64,000 nucleotides of DNA, from contig JAWKKE010000004.1 in assembly GCA_041393415.1 (NCBI GenBank), positions 1-64,000 of the forward strand, in the 5' to 3' direction. The translations under genes and the position numbers were made by a program. Source of the DNA: Thermoleophilia bacterium. Lineage in GTDB: Bacteria > Actinomycetota > Thermoleophilia > UBA2241. Under the pieces are notes generated by a model. It saw only the letters and a list, made by a program, of their open reading frames with translations, did not search any database and was not told the origin of the DNA. This document shows, one piece after another, positions 25,010 through 34,496 of this stretch. The first letter of the stretch is position 1. Each line of letters begins with the position of its first letter.

Positions 25010-27070
25010 TCACGCCTTAGCCGGCAGACGCCGCTCGCGCACCTCCGTCGCGATCTGCGCCACGACGTCGGCGAGCGGCACGGAGCCCTTCTGCTCGCCA
25101 CGCTCGCGCACGGCCACTTCGCGCGTCTCGGCCTCCTTGTCGCCGACGACGAGCAAATACGGCACCTTCTGCAGCTGACCGTCACGGATGCGCTTACCCA
25201 TCGATTCGGGGCGATCGTCTACCTCGACACGCAGCCCGGCCTCAGCGAGCGCCGCCGCCACCTCGTGCCCGTACTCCGCATGCCGATCGGCGATCGGGAT
25301 GATGAGCGCCTGCACCGGCGCCAGCCAGGTCGGCAGGTTGCCGCCGTAGTGCTCGAGCAGGATGCCCATGAAGCGCTCGATGCTGCCCAGCAGGGCGCGA
25401 TGGACCATGACAGGCCGATGCTCTTCGTTGTCGGCCCCGGTGTAGGTGATATCCAGCCGCTCCGGCATGGCGAAGTCGACTTGAATGGTGCCGCACTGCC
25501 AAGTGCGGCCCATGACGTCGCGGATGTGGAAGTCGATCTTGGGGCCGTAGAAGGCGCCGTCGCCGGGGTTGAGCTGATACGGCAACGGCGCCCCATCGGG
25601 CGTGCGTTCAGCGTCGAGGACGCGGGTGAGCACGCCTTCCGCGGTGGCCCACATCTCGTCCGAACCGATGCTCTTCTCTGGCCGCGTGCTCAGCTCTACC
25701 TTGACGTCGTCGAAACCGAAGGCGGCGTAAATGTGATGCATGAAGCGCACGACGCCGCGGACCTCGTCCTCGAGCTGCTCCGGCGTGCAATAGATGTGGG
25801 CATCGTCCTGCGTGAAGTAGCGCACGCGGAAGAGGCCGTGCAGCACGCCGCTCATTTCGTGACGATGCACTTGACCGAGCTCGGCCATCCGCAGTGGCAG
25901 GTCGCGGTAGGAGCGCCGGCGGCTCTTGTAGACCAGCAGGCCGCCGGGGCAGTTCATCGGCTTCACCGCAAACGGCTGCTCGTCGATCTCGGTGAAGTAC
26001 ATGTTGTTCTTGTAGTTCTCCCAGTGGCCCGAGCGCTCCCAGAGCTCGCGACGCAGGATCTGCGGCGTGCGGATCTCCTCGTAGCCGGCCTTGACGTGCT
26101 CGCCGCGCCAGTAGTCGAGGATCGCGTTCCAGATGCGCATGCCCTTGGGATGAAAGAACGGGAAGCCCGGTCCCTCCTCGTGGAAGCTGAAGAGGTCGAG
26201 GTCGCGACCGATGCGGCGGTGATCGCGCTGGCGGGCGAGCTCGAGCGCGGCGAGATGAGCCTCGAGCGCCTCTTTGGTCGCGAAGGCGGTGCCGTACACG
26301 CGAGTGAGCATCTGGTTCTTCTCGCTGCCGCGCCAGTAGGCGCCCGCTAGACTGGTGAGCTTGAAGGTGCCCTTGCCGATGCGGCCCGTGCTCGGCAGAT
26401 GCGGGCCGCGGCAGAGATCGACGAAGTCGCCCTGGGTATAGACGCTGATGGTGGGAACCGCCGCCCCCTCCGCCTCGGCGGCGGCAACGAGATCCTCGAT
26501 GAGCTCGACCTTGTACGGCTGGTCGAGCCCGGCGGGCAGACCGGAGGCGACCGTGCCGGTCTCGCCGGCCCCAAACACCGCTAGCGCCTCGTCGACGGGC
26601 AGTTCGTAGCGGGTGACGGTCAGGTTCTGGCTCACGATGCGCGCCATCTCCTTCTCGATCGCGACGAAGTCGGCGTCCGTGAGCGGCTGCGGCAGTTCGA
26701 AGTCGTAGTAGAAGCCGTTCTCGATGGTCGGGCCGATCGCGTACTTGGCGCCCGGGAAAAGCCGGGTGATCGCCTGCGACATGAGGTGCGACACGGAGTG
26801 GCGCAGCACGTCGAGCGCGTCCGGATCGTCGCTCGTCAGGGTCACGACGGCGAGCTGGTCGCCCTCGTGCAGCGGCGCCGAGAGATCGACGAGGCGGGCG
26901 GCATCGGCGGCCCCCGCCGCTCCCCCGCCCCCCGCCCCGGCCGGCGTGACACGCGCCGCGATCGCGGCTTTCGCCAGTCGCGGCCCGATCGCCGCCGCCG
27001 CGTCGCGCGCCGAAGCGCCGTCGGCGAGCTCGAGTGGAGTTCCGTCCGGGAGGGAAACGCGAAGGGTCAT
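25010..27070 (-). CDS. thrS: Threonyl-tRNA synthetase
   Basis: 686 residues. An N-terminal TGS domain (with an unusual Gly/Ala-rich loop near residues 44-58), the SAD editing domain with HSVSHLMSQA, and a class II core follow. The zinc ligands are Cys in KPMNCPGG, His in FTQDDAHIYC and a later His in MVHRALLGSIERF. The anticodon-binding domain begins near WLAPVQALIIPIADRH. ATG 27070 has AAAGGA upstream. thrS often adjoins infC; here about 6.6 kb of unrelated genes separate them. No T-box leader was found. Confidence 0.97.
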   Translation of the reverse strand: MTLRVSLPDGTPLELADGASARDAAAAIGPRLAKAAIAARVTPAGAGGGGAAGAADAARLVDLSAPLHEGDQLAVVTLTSDDPDALDVLRHSVSHLMSQAITRLFPGAKYAIGPTIENGFYYDFELPQPLTDADFVAIEKEMARIVSQNLTVTRYELPVDEALAVFGAGETGTVASGLPAGLDQPYKVELIEDLVAAAEAEGAAVPTISVYTQGDFVDLCRGPHLPSTGRIGKGTFKLTSLAGAYWRGSEKNQMLTRVYGTAFATKEALEAHLAALELARQRDHRRIGRDLDLFSFHEEGPGFPFFHPKGMRIWNAILDYWRGEHVKAGYEEIRTPQILRRELWERSGHWENYKNNMYFTEIDEQPFAVKPMNCPGGLLVYKSRRRSYRDLPLRMAELGQVHRHEMSGVLHGLFRVRYFTQDDAHIYCTPEQLEDEVRGVVRFMHHIYAAFGFDDVKVELSTRPEKSIGSDEMWATAEGVLTRVLDAERTPDGAPLPYQLNPGDGAFYGPKIDFHIRDVMGRTWQCGTIQVDFAMPERLDITYTGADNEEHRPVMVHRALLGSIERFMGILLEHYGGNLPTWLAPVQALIIPIADRHAEYGHEVAAALAEAGLRVEVDDRPESMGKRIRDGQLQKVPYLLVVGDKEAETREVAVRERGEQKGSVPLADVVAQIATEVRERRLPAKA

Positions 27071-27282
27071 GAGACCGGTCCTTTCTGGGCGCGCCCGCGC
27101 ACATTACGGGGGCTGGTGACCGCGGCATTCTATCAGGAGGAGCGACGCTCGCGGCGTGACTCCCACACAGCATCATCGCGGCGGCCGGCATCGCCGAAAC
27201 GCCCGTCGACAGACGTGTATGATGTCCCGCGATCACCCACGCTGCCGCGCCCGGCGCGGCGTCCACGCGGGAGGCTCCGGCT

Positions 27283-28311
27283 GTGGCAGTGGCGACCGGC
27301 GCCGCAGAGGCGCGCGCACCCATGACTGAGGCGGCAATCGAGATCCGCGGTCTGCGCAAGCAGTACGGCCGCATCACCGCGCTCGACGACCTGAACGTGA
27401 CACTGCCCCGAGCCGCCGTAGGCCTGCTCGGGGCCAACGGCGCCGGCAAGACCACCCTGCTGCGCGTGCTGCTCGGGCTCACGCCGCCCACGCGCGGCAG
27501 CGCCCACGTGCTCGGTCGCGACACGCGCACGCAGAGCATCCAGATCCGCGAACGGGTCGGGTTCATGCCGGAGTCGGACGTCCTGCCCTCATCGACTACC
27601 GCCGCCGACTTCGTCGGTCACATGGCGCAGCTGAGCGGGCTGCCGGCGCGCGCCGCCAGGCAACGGGCCGCCGACGTGCTCTACCAGGTCGGGCTCGACG
27701 AAGAGCGCTACCGGCTCATCCAAGGCCTCTCCACCGGCATGAAGCAGCGCGTCAAGCTCGCACAGGCGATCGTCCACGACCCCGATATCGTCTTCCTCGA
27801 CGAACCAACGATCGGCATGGACCCGCAGGGTCGCGACGACATGCTCGCGCTCATCGATCGCATCTACCGCGGCCTCGGCATCGCCGTCGTCGTCTCGTCG
27901 CATCTCCTCGAGGACATCGAACGCGTCTGCGACTACGTGATGATCATCGACGCCGGCAAGCTCGTCCTCGCGCAGCCAATCGGTCACAAAGGCACGGAAC
28001 CTGGCGACTTGCGCGTGCGCGTGACGGGGAACCCGGACGTGTTCATCCAGCACCTGGCGGCGGCCGGCGTGCAGGCGGCCCACGCGGGCCTGCACGAGAT
28101 GACGACCAGCGACGAGCTGATCGTGCGCCTCGCCGACGAGCGCGTCTACGACATCGTGCGTGACACGGCGGCCGATCTCGGCATGGGACTCCGCTCCCTG
28201 CGCACCACCGCGCGGTCCCTCGAAGACATCTACCTCGGCCAAGTGCACGCGACCACCGGCGAGTATCTGGAGCCGAATCAGACGACGGAAGGGCCGCAGC
28301 ATGGCGCCTGA
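27283..28311 (+). CDS. ABC-2 transporter ATP-binding protein (first of two pairs)
   Basis: 342 residues from GTG 27283 (GGGAGG ten bases upstream); ATG 27322 is an alternative. Walker A GANGAGKTTLLRVLLGL, signature LSTGMKQRVKLAQAI, Walker B DIVFLDEPTIGMDPQ and SSHLL are all intact. It overlaps the following permease gene by 11 bases. The four genes 27283-30966 form one operon with two ATPase/permease pairs, possibly one heteromeric exporter. Substrate unknown. Confidence 0.92.
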   Translation: MAVATGAAEARAPMTEAAIEIRGLRKQYGRITALDDLNVTLPRAAVGLLGANGAGKTTLLRVLLGLTPPTRGSAHVLGRDTRTQSIQIRERVGFMPESDVLPSSTTAADFVGHMAQLSGLPARAARQRAADVLYQVGLDEERYRLIQGLSTGMKQRVKLAQAIVHDPDIVFLDEPTIGMDPQGRDDMLALIDRIYRGLGIAVVVSSHLLEDIERVCDYVMIIDAGKLVLAQPIGHKGTEPGDLRVRVTGNPDVFIQHLAAAGVQAAHAGLHEMTTSDELIVRLADERVYDIVRDTAADLGMGLRSLRTTARSLEDIYLGQVHATTGEYLEPNQTTEGPQHGA

Positions 28312-29218
28312 GGTCAACCCACAGCCAGCGGCGCCCCAGAGCGTGCCGTCACCCGCCTACGGCGAGGTCTACGATCGCGGCTACGCGCACTACGAAGGCG
28401 CGCGCCTCGGCCGCCGCCAGGCGTTCCGTGCGCTCGTGCGCTACTCGGCCGGCCGTGCGCTCGGACGGCGCAAGAAGTGGACGTCCAAGATCATCCCGTT
28501 CGCCCTCTACATCATCGCCGCCGGCATGACGGCGATCATCGTCGGCATCCAGGCGTTCGTCGGCCGCTTCTCCGGCGAACAGGTGCTCGGCTACGCGCAG
28601 TTCTTCGGTTTCATCTTCATCATTGAAGGGTTGTTTGTGGCGACGATCGCGCCGGAGATGCTCTGTCCGGACCGGCGCGAGAACGTGCTCACGCTCTACT
28701 TCTCGAAGGCGATCACGCGGCTCGACTACGTGCTCGCCAAGCTCACCGCCGCGGCGCTGCTCACACTGACGATCTCGTTCGTCCCTGCGGCGCTCCTCTG
28801 GCTCTTCTTCAACCTGCTCGCCGACTCGCCACTCCGCGCGCTCGGCGACAACATCGCCGATCTCGGCAGAATCGCCATCATCGGCGGTCTCATCGCGCTC
28901 TATCTGGGCGCCATCGGCATGGCGATCGCCTCATTCACCGGCCGCAAGGCGATCGCGGTTGTCGCCATCATCGTCGGCTACATCGTCACCGAAGCGATCG
29001 TCAACTCACTGGCGCAAGCGCTCGCCGACAACCCCATCGCCGACTGGATCACCTTCCTCAGCCCGGCCGTGATCATCAACAGCCTGGCGCAGTCACTCTT
29101 CCCCTTCGACAACGGCCTGGAACTGGCGTTCCACTGGTGGGCGTATGCGCTGGGGATGCTCGCAACCATCGCCGTGGCTACCGGTATCACGGTATGGCGT
29201 TACCTACCGGAGCGCTGA
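28301..29218 (+). CDS. ABC-2-type permease (first pair)
   Basis: 305 residues with a hydrophilic N-terminus of about 60 residues and six predicted membrane helices, the first starting near KIIPFALYIIAAGMTAIIVG. The loop CPDRRENVLTLYFSKAITRLDYVLAK between helices 2 and 3 matches ABC-2 permeases (a charged stretch before a membrane anchor); in full it spans residues about 123-148. Its start overlaps the ATPase stop. It probably forms the membrane half of the exporter with the preceding gene. Confidence 0.88.
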   Translation: MAPEVNPQPAAPQSVPSPAYGEVYDRGYAHYEGARLGRRQAFRALVRYSAGRALGRRKKWTSKIIPFALYIIAAGMTAIIVGIQAFVGRFSGEQVLGYAQFFGFIFIIEGLFVATIAPEMLCPDRRENVLTLYFSKAITRLDYVLAKLTAAALLTLTISFVPAALLWLFFNLLADSPLRALGDNIADLGRIAIIGGLIALYLGAIGMAIASFTGRKAIAVVAIIVGYIVTEAIVNSLAQALADNPIADWITFLSPAVIINSLAQSLFPFDNGLELAFHWWAYALGMLATIAVATGITVWRYLPER

Positions 29219-29219
29219 C

Positions 29220-30191
29220 GTGAACGAGGGGCACAGCACACAGGACGCGCCAGCGCTGCCGGGCCTTGCGGCCGGCGTACAGCCGACAATCCTCTTGCTC
29301 GGCGTGTCGAAGTGGTTCGGCGACATCGTCGCCGTCTCGGACGTCTCGTTTGGCGTCGCCGCCGGCGCCACGGGCCTGCTCGGGCCGAATGGCGCCGGCA
29401 AGTCCACCCTCCTCAAGATGATGGCCGGCCTCCTCAAGCCGTCGAGCGGCACAGTCCGCATCAACGACCATGCCACGCGCGGCAAGAACACCGTCTACCA
29501 CCAGTTCGGTCTGGTCCACGAATCCGAGACGGTCTACCCCTTCCTCACCGGGCGCGAGTTCGTACGCCTCAACGCCACCCTACAGGGGATGCGCGACGTG
29601 GACCGCTCGACGGCCTGGGCGCTCGACCTGGTCGAGATGGGCGGCGCCGCCGATCGTAAGATCGGCGGCTATTCCAAGGGCATGCGCCAGCGCATCAAAG
29701 TGGCGGGAGCGCTCGTGCACAACCCCGAAGTGCTGCTCATGGACGAACCGTTGAGCGGCATGGATCCGGCTCAGCGAGCGCACATGATCGATCTCATCCG
29801 CGAACTCGGCGAGACGAAGACCGTCGTCGTATCGTCGCACGTGCTCGCCGAGGTCGAGCGTTTCGCCGCCAACATCCTCGTGATCATCAACGGCAAGCTC
29901 GCGGCGGCCGGCGACTACCGCGTGATCCGCGACAAGATGGATGAGCACGACCACACCATCCGCATTCGCACCGACAAGGCAAGGACGCTGGCGGCGTACC
30001 TCGTGTATCAGCCGGCGACCCGCTCCGTGAAGGTCGCCGGCGAGGACCTCATCCTGGCGGAGACGAGCGACGCGCGAGCTTTCGCGGCCGCACTGCCCGC
30101 GCTCGCCAAACACGCCAACGCTCGGATCCTCGAAGTGCAACCCACGGATGAGTCGCTGCAATCGGTGTTTGCCTATCTGGTGCGGCGATGA
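29220..30191 (+). CDS. ABC-2 transporter ATP-binding protein (second pair)
   Basis: 323 residues from GTG 29220, one base after the preceding stop. Walker A GPNGAGKSTLLKMMAGLL, signature YSKGMRQRIKVAGAL, Walker B EVLLMDEPLSGMDP and SSHVL are present. It is about as similar to the first ATPase of the operon as such ATPases generally are, so the two may work as a heterodimer. Next gene starts 16 bases later. Confidence 0.92.
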   Translation: MNEGHSTQDAPALPGLAAGVQPTILLLGVSKWFGDIVAVSDVSFGVAAGATGLLGPNGAGKSTLLKMMAGLLKPSSGTVRINDHATRGKNTVYHQFGLVHESETVYPFLTGREFVRLNATLQGMRDVDRSTAWALDLVEMGGAADRKIGGYSKGMRQRIKVAGALVHNPEVLLMDEPLSGMDPAQRAHMIDLIRELGETKTVVVSSHVLAEVERFAANILVIINGKLAAAGDYRVIRDKMDEHDHTIRIRTDKARTLAAYLVYQPATRSVKVAGEDLILAETSDARAFAAALPALAKHANARILEVQPTDESLQSVFAYLVRR

Positions 30192-30207
30192 GCGGGGTGA
30201 CCTACCG

Positions 30208-30966
30208 ATGACGCCACGTCCGCGCACCGTACACCCTCTCCCGGTCGCCCGCCTCACGCTGCGTCAGTTCGTCGGCGGCAAAGCCGTGCGCGTCGTCGTC
30301 GCGTTGGCGCTCCTGCCGCTCGTTTTCGCCCTCATCTATCTCCTGCGTCCGGAGATCGAGTCGCCGACGACCTTCCTCGGCGAGATCGTCTATCTCAACC
30401 TGATGATTCCAACGCTCATGCCGCTGACGGTACTCGTACTCGCCACCGGCGCGCTGGGCCACGAGATCGAGGATCGCACGCTACACTACCTGACACTGAA
30501 GCCGATCAGCCGGCTGCAGATCGTGCTCGAGAAGTTCCTCGCCAGCTTCCTCGTGTCCGGCGTGTTGCTCATGATCGGCATCACCCTCACGTACGCGGTC
30601 GTGATGCGCGGCGACGCCGGCAGCGAGCTCCGCTTGCTGGTAGCCATGCTCGTCTCCGCCCTCGTCGCGGCACTCGCCTACGCCTCAATCTTCCTGCTCG
30701 TGAGTCTGCTCGTTTCGCGCCCTCTGCTCGTGGCACTCGTGTACTCGCTGCTCTGGGAGAGCCTCCTGGGCCGCTTCGTCCCGGGCCTGCGCTACGTGAG
30801 CATCCGCCATTTCGTCTCGTCGGTGTTCGTCGACATCGCCGACGACTCACGCCTCGCGGTCGCCCACGCGACGGGACTGTGGGCAGCGCTGGCGACGCTG
30901 GGCATCGCCGTCGTCGTTGCCCTCGCCCTGGCGACCTGGCGGTTGCGCACGATGAATCTGAACTAG
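30208..30966 (+). CDS. ABC-2-type permease (second pair)
   Basis: 252 residues, about six membrane helices, with the conserved loop HEIEDRTLHYLTLKPISR between helices 2 and 3, the hallmark of ABC-2 permeases (usually E..GT...L..P.SR). Last gene of the four-gene exporter operon. A spacing of 113 bases separates it from the flavodoxin-like gene, which has its own strong ribosome site. Confidence 0.88.
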   Translation: MTPRPRTVHPLPVARLTLRQFVGGKAVRVVVALALLPLVFALIYLLRPEIESPTTFLGEIVYLNLMIPTLMPLTVLVLATGALGHEIEDRTLHYLTLKPISRLQIVLEKFLASFLVSGVLLMIGITLTYAVVMRGDAGSELRLLVAMLVSALVAALAYASIFLLVSLLVSRPLLVALVYSLLWESLLGRFVPGLRYVSIRHFVSSVFVDIADDSRLAVAHATGLWAALATLGIAVVVALALATWRLRTMNLN

Positions 30967-31079
30967 CGGCGCTTCACCGCGGCACGCTCGCCTCCCAGCC
31001 GCTGAACGGCAGGTGGCGGCTCCGAACGGGTATTAGGCATCTACGACCATGGCCATCGCTATGGAAGGAGATGAGCACG

Positions 31080-31628
31080 ATGGCATTCGCACCGACTCAG
31101 TCCGGAACGGCCACCATCCTGGTCGCCTACGCCAGTCGCTACGGCTCCACCCGTGAGGTCGCGGAAGCCGTGGCCGACACGCTGCGCGAACAGGGCGCCG
31201 CGGTCGATGTAGCGCCGGCCAAGGACGCCACCGTCTTCGCCGGCCACGGCGGCGTCGTCCTCGCCACGCCCTTCTACATCGGCTCGATGCTCAAGGATGC
31301 GGCGCACTTCCTCGAGCGTAACCGCGCCGCGCTCGAGCACCTCCCCGTCGCCGTGCTCACGTGCGGCCCAATCAGCGCCGAGGAGGACATGACGGCGGCA
31401 CACCAGCAGCTCGACGAGGCGCTCGCGAAGCTCGAATGGCTGCACCCCGTCGCCGCCGAGATCTTCGTCGGCAAGTACGACCCTCACCATCTACGAATGA
31501 CGGACAAGGTGATCGCGGCACTCCCGGCGAGTCCACTCCATGGAGTCGAGACGCACGACGACCGCGACTGGGCGGCGATTCGGGCGTGGGCGGCGACGCT
31601 GCCCGACGCCATGCACCTCGCCGCCTAG
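31080..31628 (+). CDS. Flavodoxin-domain protein (HemG/protoporphyrinogen oxidase-like)
   Basis: 182 residues from ATG 31080, chosen because GGAAGGAG lies nine bases upstream; the ATG at 31071 abuts it. The FMN phosphate loop ASRYGSTREVAEAVAD lies near residue 19, and the second loop is TPFYIGSMLKDAAHFLERN. This pattern matches the flavodoxin-like domain of menaquinone-dependent protoporphyrinogen oxidase HemG, but no haem gene is near. A general redox role is the safe reading. Confidence 0.85.
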   Translation: MAFAPTQSGTATILVAYASRYGSTREVAEAVADTLREQGAAVDVAPAKDATVFAGHGGVVLATPFYIGSMLKDAAHFLERNRAALEHLPVAVLTCGPISAEEDMTAAHQQLDEALAKLEWLHPVAAEIFVGKYDPHHLRMTDKVIAALPASPLHGVETHDDRDWAAIRAWAATLPDAMHLAA

Positions 31629-31794
31629 CCTAGTCGAACAGCCATATCCGAACGTTCCATCTGACCGGCGCCCCGACCGCCGATATCTGCTTTGCCCAGA
31701 CCCGCGTCAGAGGATTGGGCGAGATTGAGGCGCAAGGGTCCGCATAAGAACAGCGCATAGGGCGACCGCGAGCCGCTTCTCAACGCGCACCCTG

Positions 31795-32226
31795 GTGCAG
31801 CTCGCCCTCACGGCGGTGATCGCCGCAGTCCTCTTCGCCATCCCGCTCTCCGTGCTCTACTGCAGCGCGAGGACGCTGCTCATCCATGAGGCGGGTCGCG
31901 AGACGTCCAGCTCGGCCGCTACCGTCGCGGCGTTTCTCGAGGAGGACATCGCCGACTTCGTCTTGACGGAGAGGTAACTCTCAGACAGCGAGATCGCCTA
32001 CGTCCTCGACGGCGAGGACCCGAGTACGTAACGCATCTCATCGACGCCACACGGCGGGGCACGGGCTTCAGCTTCATGATGATCGGCATCGACAACCTGC
32101 CGGAGGCTGATCGTGCCCAAGCACGCGCTATCGGCGAGCGCCATCGAGCGCGCCGACCGCGCTCTCTACCGCTATAAGGTGCTGGGTCGCGACAGAATCA
32201 CGGTCTTCGACGAATGCTCGGATTAG
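31795..32226 (+). pseudogene. Decayed diguanylate cyclase (GGDEF) gene
   Basis: Three pieces of a sensor-GGDEF protein survive in different frames. A membrane-anchor start (from GTG 31795, VQLALTAVIAAVLFAIPLS) runs into stop codons near 31975 and 32030. A fragment reading THLIDATRRGTGFSFMMIGI resembles the first strand of a GGDEF domain. The far C-terminus (ADRALYRYKVLGRDRITVF) ends at 32226. The catalytic GGDEF core is deleted. An intact relative may exist elsewhere in the genome; a second GGDEF gene is at the right edge of the window. Confidence 0.8.
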
Positions 32227-32237
32227 TGTGGTGGCGG

Positions 32238-33329
32238 CTACGCCGCCTCTTGCCGGCGCAACCGCCACCACACAAGGCCATACGCAAGCGCCGCCCACGC
32301 GAGCAGGATGACGTACGAGAGCCATGTGCGTGCGAAGATCGCCTCGCCGGCGAACGCGTTGATGCCGAGGCGCATCGTCTGCGACGTCGGAAGAACGAAG
32401 AGAACGGCGTTGACGACCGGCGGCGTCGACAGCCCGATAGTGATCGACGGCGCGAGCAGCGGCAGAATCACGAGGCCGCTCCACGTGTTGAGCTGCGCCT
32501 GAGTCTTGAACGCGCCGCCGAGCAAGAGGCCGAGGCCGACGAGCACCACGGCACTCACGACGAATGCGGCGACGAAGGCGACCGGATCGCTCGGCGCCGA
32601 CCTGGTCACCACGAGCATCAGCGGCACCGCGAACACGCAGTACGTCAGACCGAAAAGGGCCTTGGCGACGATCACCTCGGCGTGCGAGGCAACCAGCGTG
32701 AGCGCCTGCAGCGTACGCTTCTCGGTCTCCTCCGTGATGGTGGCGGGCAGAGCATAGGCGGCGATCATGCTCAGCATCAAGATGAGCGCGACCAGCACAA
32801 AGACACGCCGCACTCCAAGACTCGCGACGGCGGCCTCGGTGCTCCCCGACTTCTGCGGCACGGCGACACGCTCGATGCTCACCGACGGCTGCCGGCCGGC
32901 CATCGCCTCGGTCACGCGATCGACGATGGCGGCGACGTAGTCACCGCCGTACGACGGCGACGCGGGGAGAACGACCTTCAGGGTCGGCGAGCGGCCGGCC
33001 GTGAGATCGGCGTCGAAGCCGGCGGGGATCACGAACCCCGCGTCGATCTCCTTATCGGCGATCTGCGCGTTGAGCGTCGCCTCGTCGGCAATGGTGTCGA
33101 CGCTCAACGCCAGCGCCTGATCCGTCGCCGCGACAATCGCCGCCGGCAACTCCGAGGGCGCGGCGGCAACCACGCCGAGCGTCGCCGTGAGTCGCGCGTC
33201 GTCCTGAAACATGAAGCTGTAGAGCACGCCGAGCAGAAGCGGCATCAGGAGCGCCATCAGCAAGCGTGAGTCGCGCAAGGCGTCGCGGATGTCCTTGCGA
33301 TAGATCGCGGCGATGCGCGCGATACTCAC
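32238..33329 (-). CDS. ABC-2-type permease with large extracytoplasmic domain
   Basis: 363 residues from GTG 33329 (GGGGAGGAG upstream), overlapping the ATPase stop by four bases (GTGA). One N-terminal helix (LLMALLMPLLLGVLYSFMF) is followed by a domain of about 130 residues outside the membrane, then five C-terminal helices. This is the YhgE/NatB-type layout of ABC-2 permeases. The NatA/NatB-like arrangement could mean Na+ or drug extrusion, but the substrate is not readable. Confidence 0.88.
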   Translation of the reverse strand: MSIARIAAIYRKDIRDALRDSRLLMALLMPLLLGVLYSFMFQDDARLTATLGVVAAAPSELPAAIVAATDQALALSVDTIADEATLNAQIADKEIDAGFVIPAGFDADLTAGRSPTLKVVLPASPSYGGDYVAAIVDRVTEAMAGRQPSVSIERVAVPQKSGSTEAAVASLGVRRVFVLVALILMLSMIAAYALPATITEETEKRTLQALTLVASHAEVIVAKALFGLTYCVFAVPLMLVVTRSAPSDPVAFVAAFVVSAVVLVGLGLLLGGAFKTQAQLNTWSGLVILPLLAPSITIGLSTPPVVNAVLFVLPTSQTMRLGINAFAGEAIFARTWLSYVILLAWAALAYGLVWWRLRRQEAA

Positions 33330-34243
33330 AAGCTCCTCCCCGCCAGACTCACGAAGACATCTTCGAGCGTGCCCTCGTGCGAGTGCACGGTGAGCACCTC
33401 GCCCGACGTCATCCACTGGGCGAGTCGTTGCGCATCGCCGGCATCGTCGAGGCGCAGACGATGTTCGCTGCGGTCACGCAGCAGCACAGTAGCCGCGCGT
33501 TCGCCGTAGCGCAGCTTGAGCTCACGCGGCGTGTCCAGCGCCACGATCTGCCCAGCGGAGAGAAAGGCCACTCGATCGCAGAGGTCGTCCGCCTCTTCCA
33601 TGAAGTGCGTCGTCAAGAAGACGGTGTTGCCTTTGCGCGCGTGCTCGCGGATGATCGCGCGCACCTCACGCGCGGACGACGGGTCGAGGCCACGTGTGGG
33701 CTCGTCGAGAAAGAGCACGCGCGGGTCGTTGACGAGAGCGCGCGCTACGAGCAGCCGCTGCTTCATGCCGCTCGAGTACGTCTTCACCTTGCGGTCTGCC
33801 ACCTCGGAGAGCTCCACACGCGCGAGCAACTCGTCCACCTTGGCTTGGGGCGCGCCGTAGAGCTTGACGAAGATCTGCAGATTCTCGCGCCCCGTCTGGC
33901 GCTCGTAGAGATTAGGCTCCTCGAAGACGAGATTGATGAGCGGCTTGACCCGCTCGGCATGAAGCGCCACATCGTGACCGGCGACGAACGCGCGGCCGCC
34001 TGTCGGCCGCGCGCGACCGGTCAGCATACGGATCGTGGTGGTCTTGCCGGCGCCGTTGTGCCCGAGGAAACCGAGGATCTCGCCCTCGGCGACGGTGAAG
34101 GTGATGCCGGCAACCGCACGCACATCGCCGTAGGTCTTAGAGAGATCCTCAACGGCGATGATCGCGCCATCGCGTGCGCTGGCGCGACGATCAGTCACGC
34201 GCGGCCCCGCTGGGTTTGCCCGGCGCGATCGATCCCATGCCAC
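33326..34243 (-). CDS. ABC transporter ATP-binding protein (NatA-like)
   Basis: 305 residues from GTG 34243, or shorter from GTG 34198. Walker A GHNGAGKTTTIRMLTG (His replaces the usual Pro), signature YSSGMKQRLLVARAL, Walker B RVLFLDEPTRGLDPSS and the switch His in TTHFMEEAD are visible. Its start lies six bases after the ribbon-helix-helix gene, whose end supplies GAGGAG as ribosome site. It pairs with the following permease and probably belongs to the SPFH-headed operon. Confidence 0.9.
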   Translation of the reverse strand: MAWDRSRRANPAGPRVTDRRASARDGAIIAVEDLSKTYGDVRAVAGITFTVAEGEILGFLGHNGAGKTTTIRMLTGRARPTGGRAFVAGHDVALHAERVKPLINLVFEEPNLYERQTGRENLQIFVKLYGAPQAKVDELLARVELSEVADRKVKTYSSGMKQRLLVARALVNDPRVLFLDEPTRGLDPSSAREVRAIIREHARKGNTVFLTTHFMEEADDLCDRVAFLSAGQIVALDTPRELKLRYGERAATVLLRDRSEHRLRLDDAGDAQRLAQWMTSGEVLTVHSHEGTLEDVFVSLAGRSL

Positions 34244-34248
34244 TCGTC

Positions 34249-34440
34249 TCAGCTCTCCTCGCCATGATCGCCCGCCCGGCGGCGGCGCGTACCCGTGTCA
34301 CGGGCGTGCCGACGCAGCGCGTCCCTCAGAATCCACTCTACCTGAGCGTTGACACTGCGCAAGTCGTCGGCTGCCCAGTGCTCGATCTCGGCCCAGACAC
34401 CTGGGTCGACGCGCAACAGGTACTGTTTGCGCTGCGCCAC
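34249..34440 (-). CDS. Small ribbon-helix-helix (Arc-type) protein
   Basis: 63 residues from GTG 34440. The pattern KQYLLRVDPGVWAEIEHWAA followed by RSVNAQVEWILRDALRRH is a beta strand plus two helices of the Arc/MetJ class, of the type that begins KKxLLRxDPxLWxxLExWA. The C-terminal 15 residues are Arg-rich. It lies 56 bases downstream of the SPFH gene and just before an ABC ATPase. It may be the regulator that binds the palindrome upstream of the SPFH gene. Confidence 0.75.
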   Translation of the reverse strand: MAQRKQYLLRVDPGVWAEIEHWAADDLRSVNAQVEWILRDALRRHARDTGTRRRRAGDHGEES

Positions 34441-34496
34441 GATCTACCGTCCCGGAGAGCAATACGTCGGCGGCGGATTCCTTCGTGACGGCAGCC

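Noticed and set aside
24281..26350. 689-codon plus-strand open frame
   Set aside because: Antisense to thrS and the toxin-antitoxin pair; no domain signature.
27071..27282. T-box riboswitch before thrS
   Set aside because: A GGGTGATCGCGGG stretch on the minus strand looks a little like a T-box, but the GGGTGG-N-ACCGCG consensus and the antiterminator pairing are missing.
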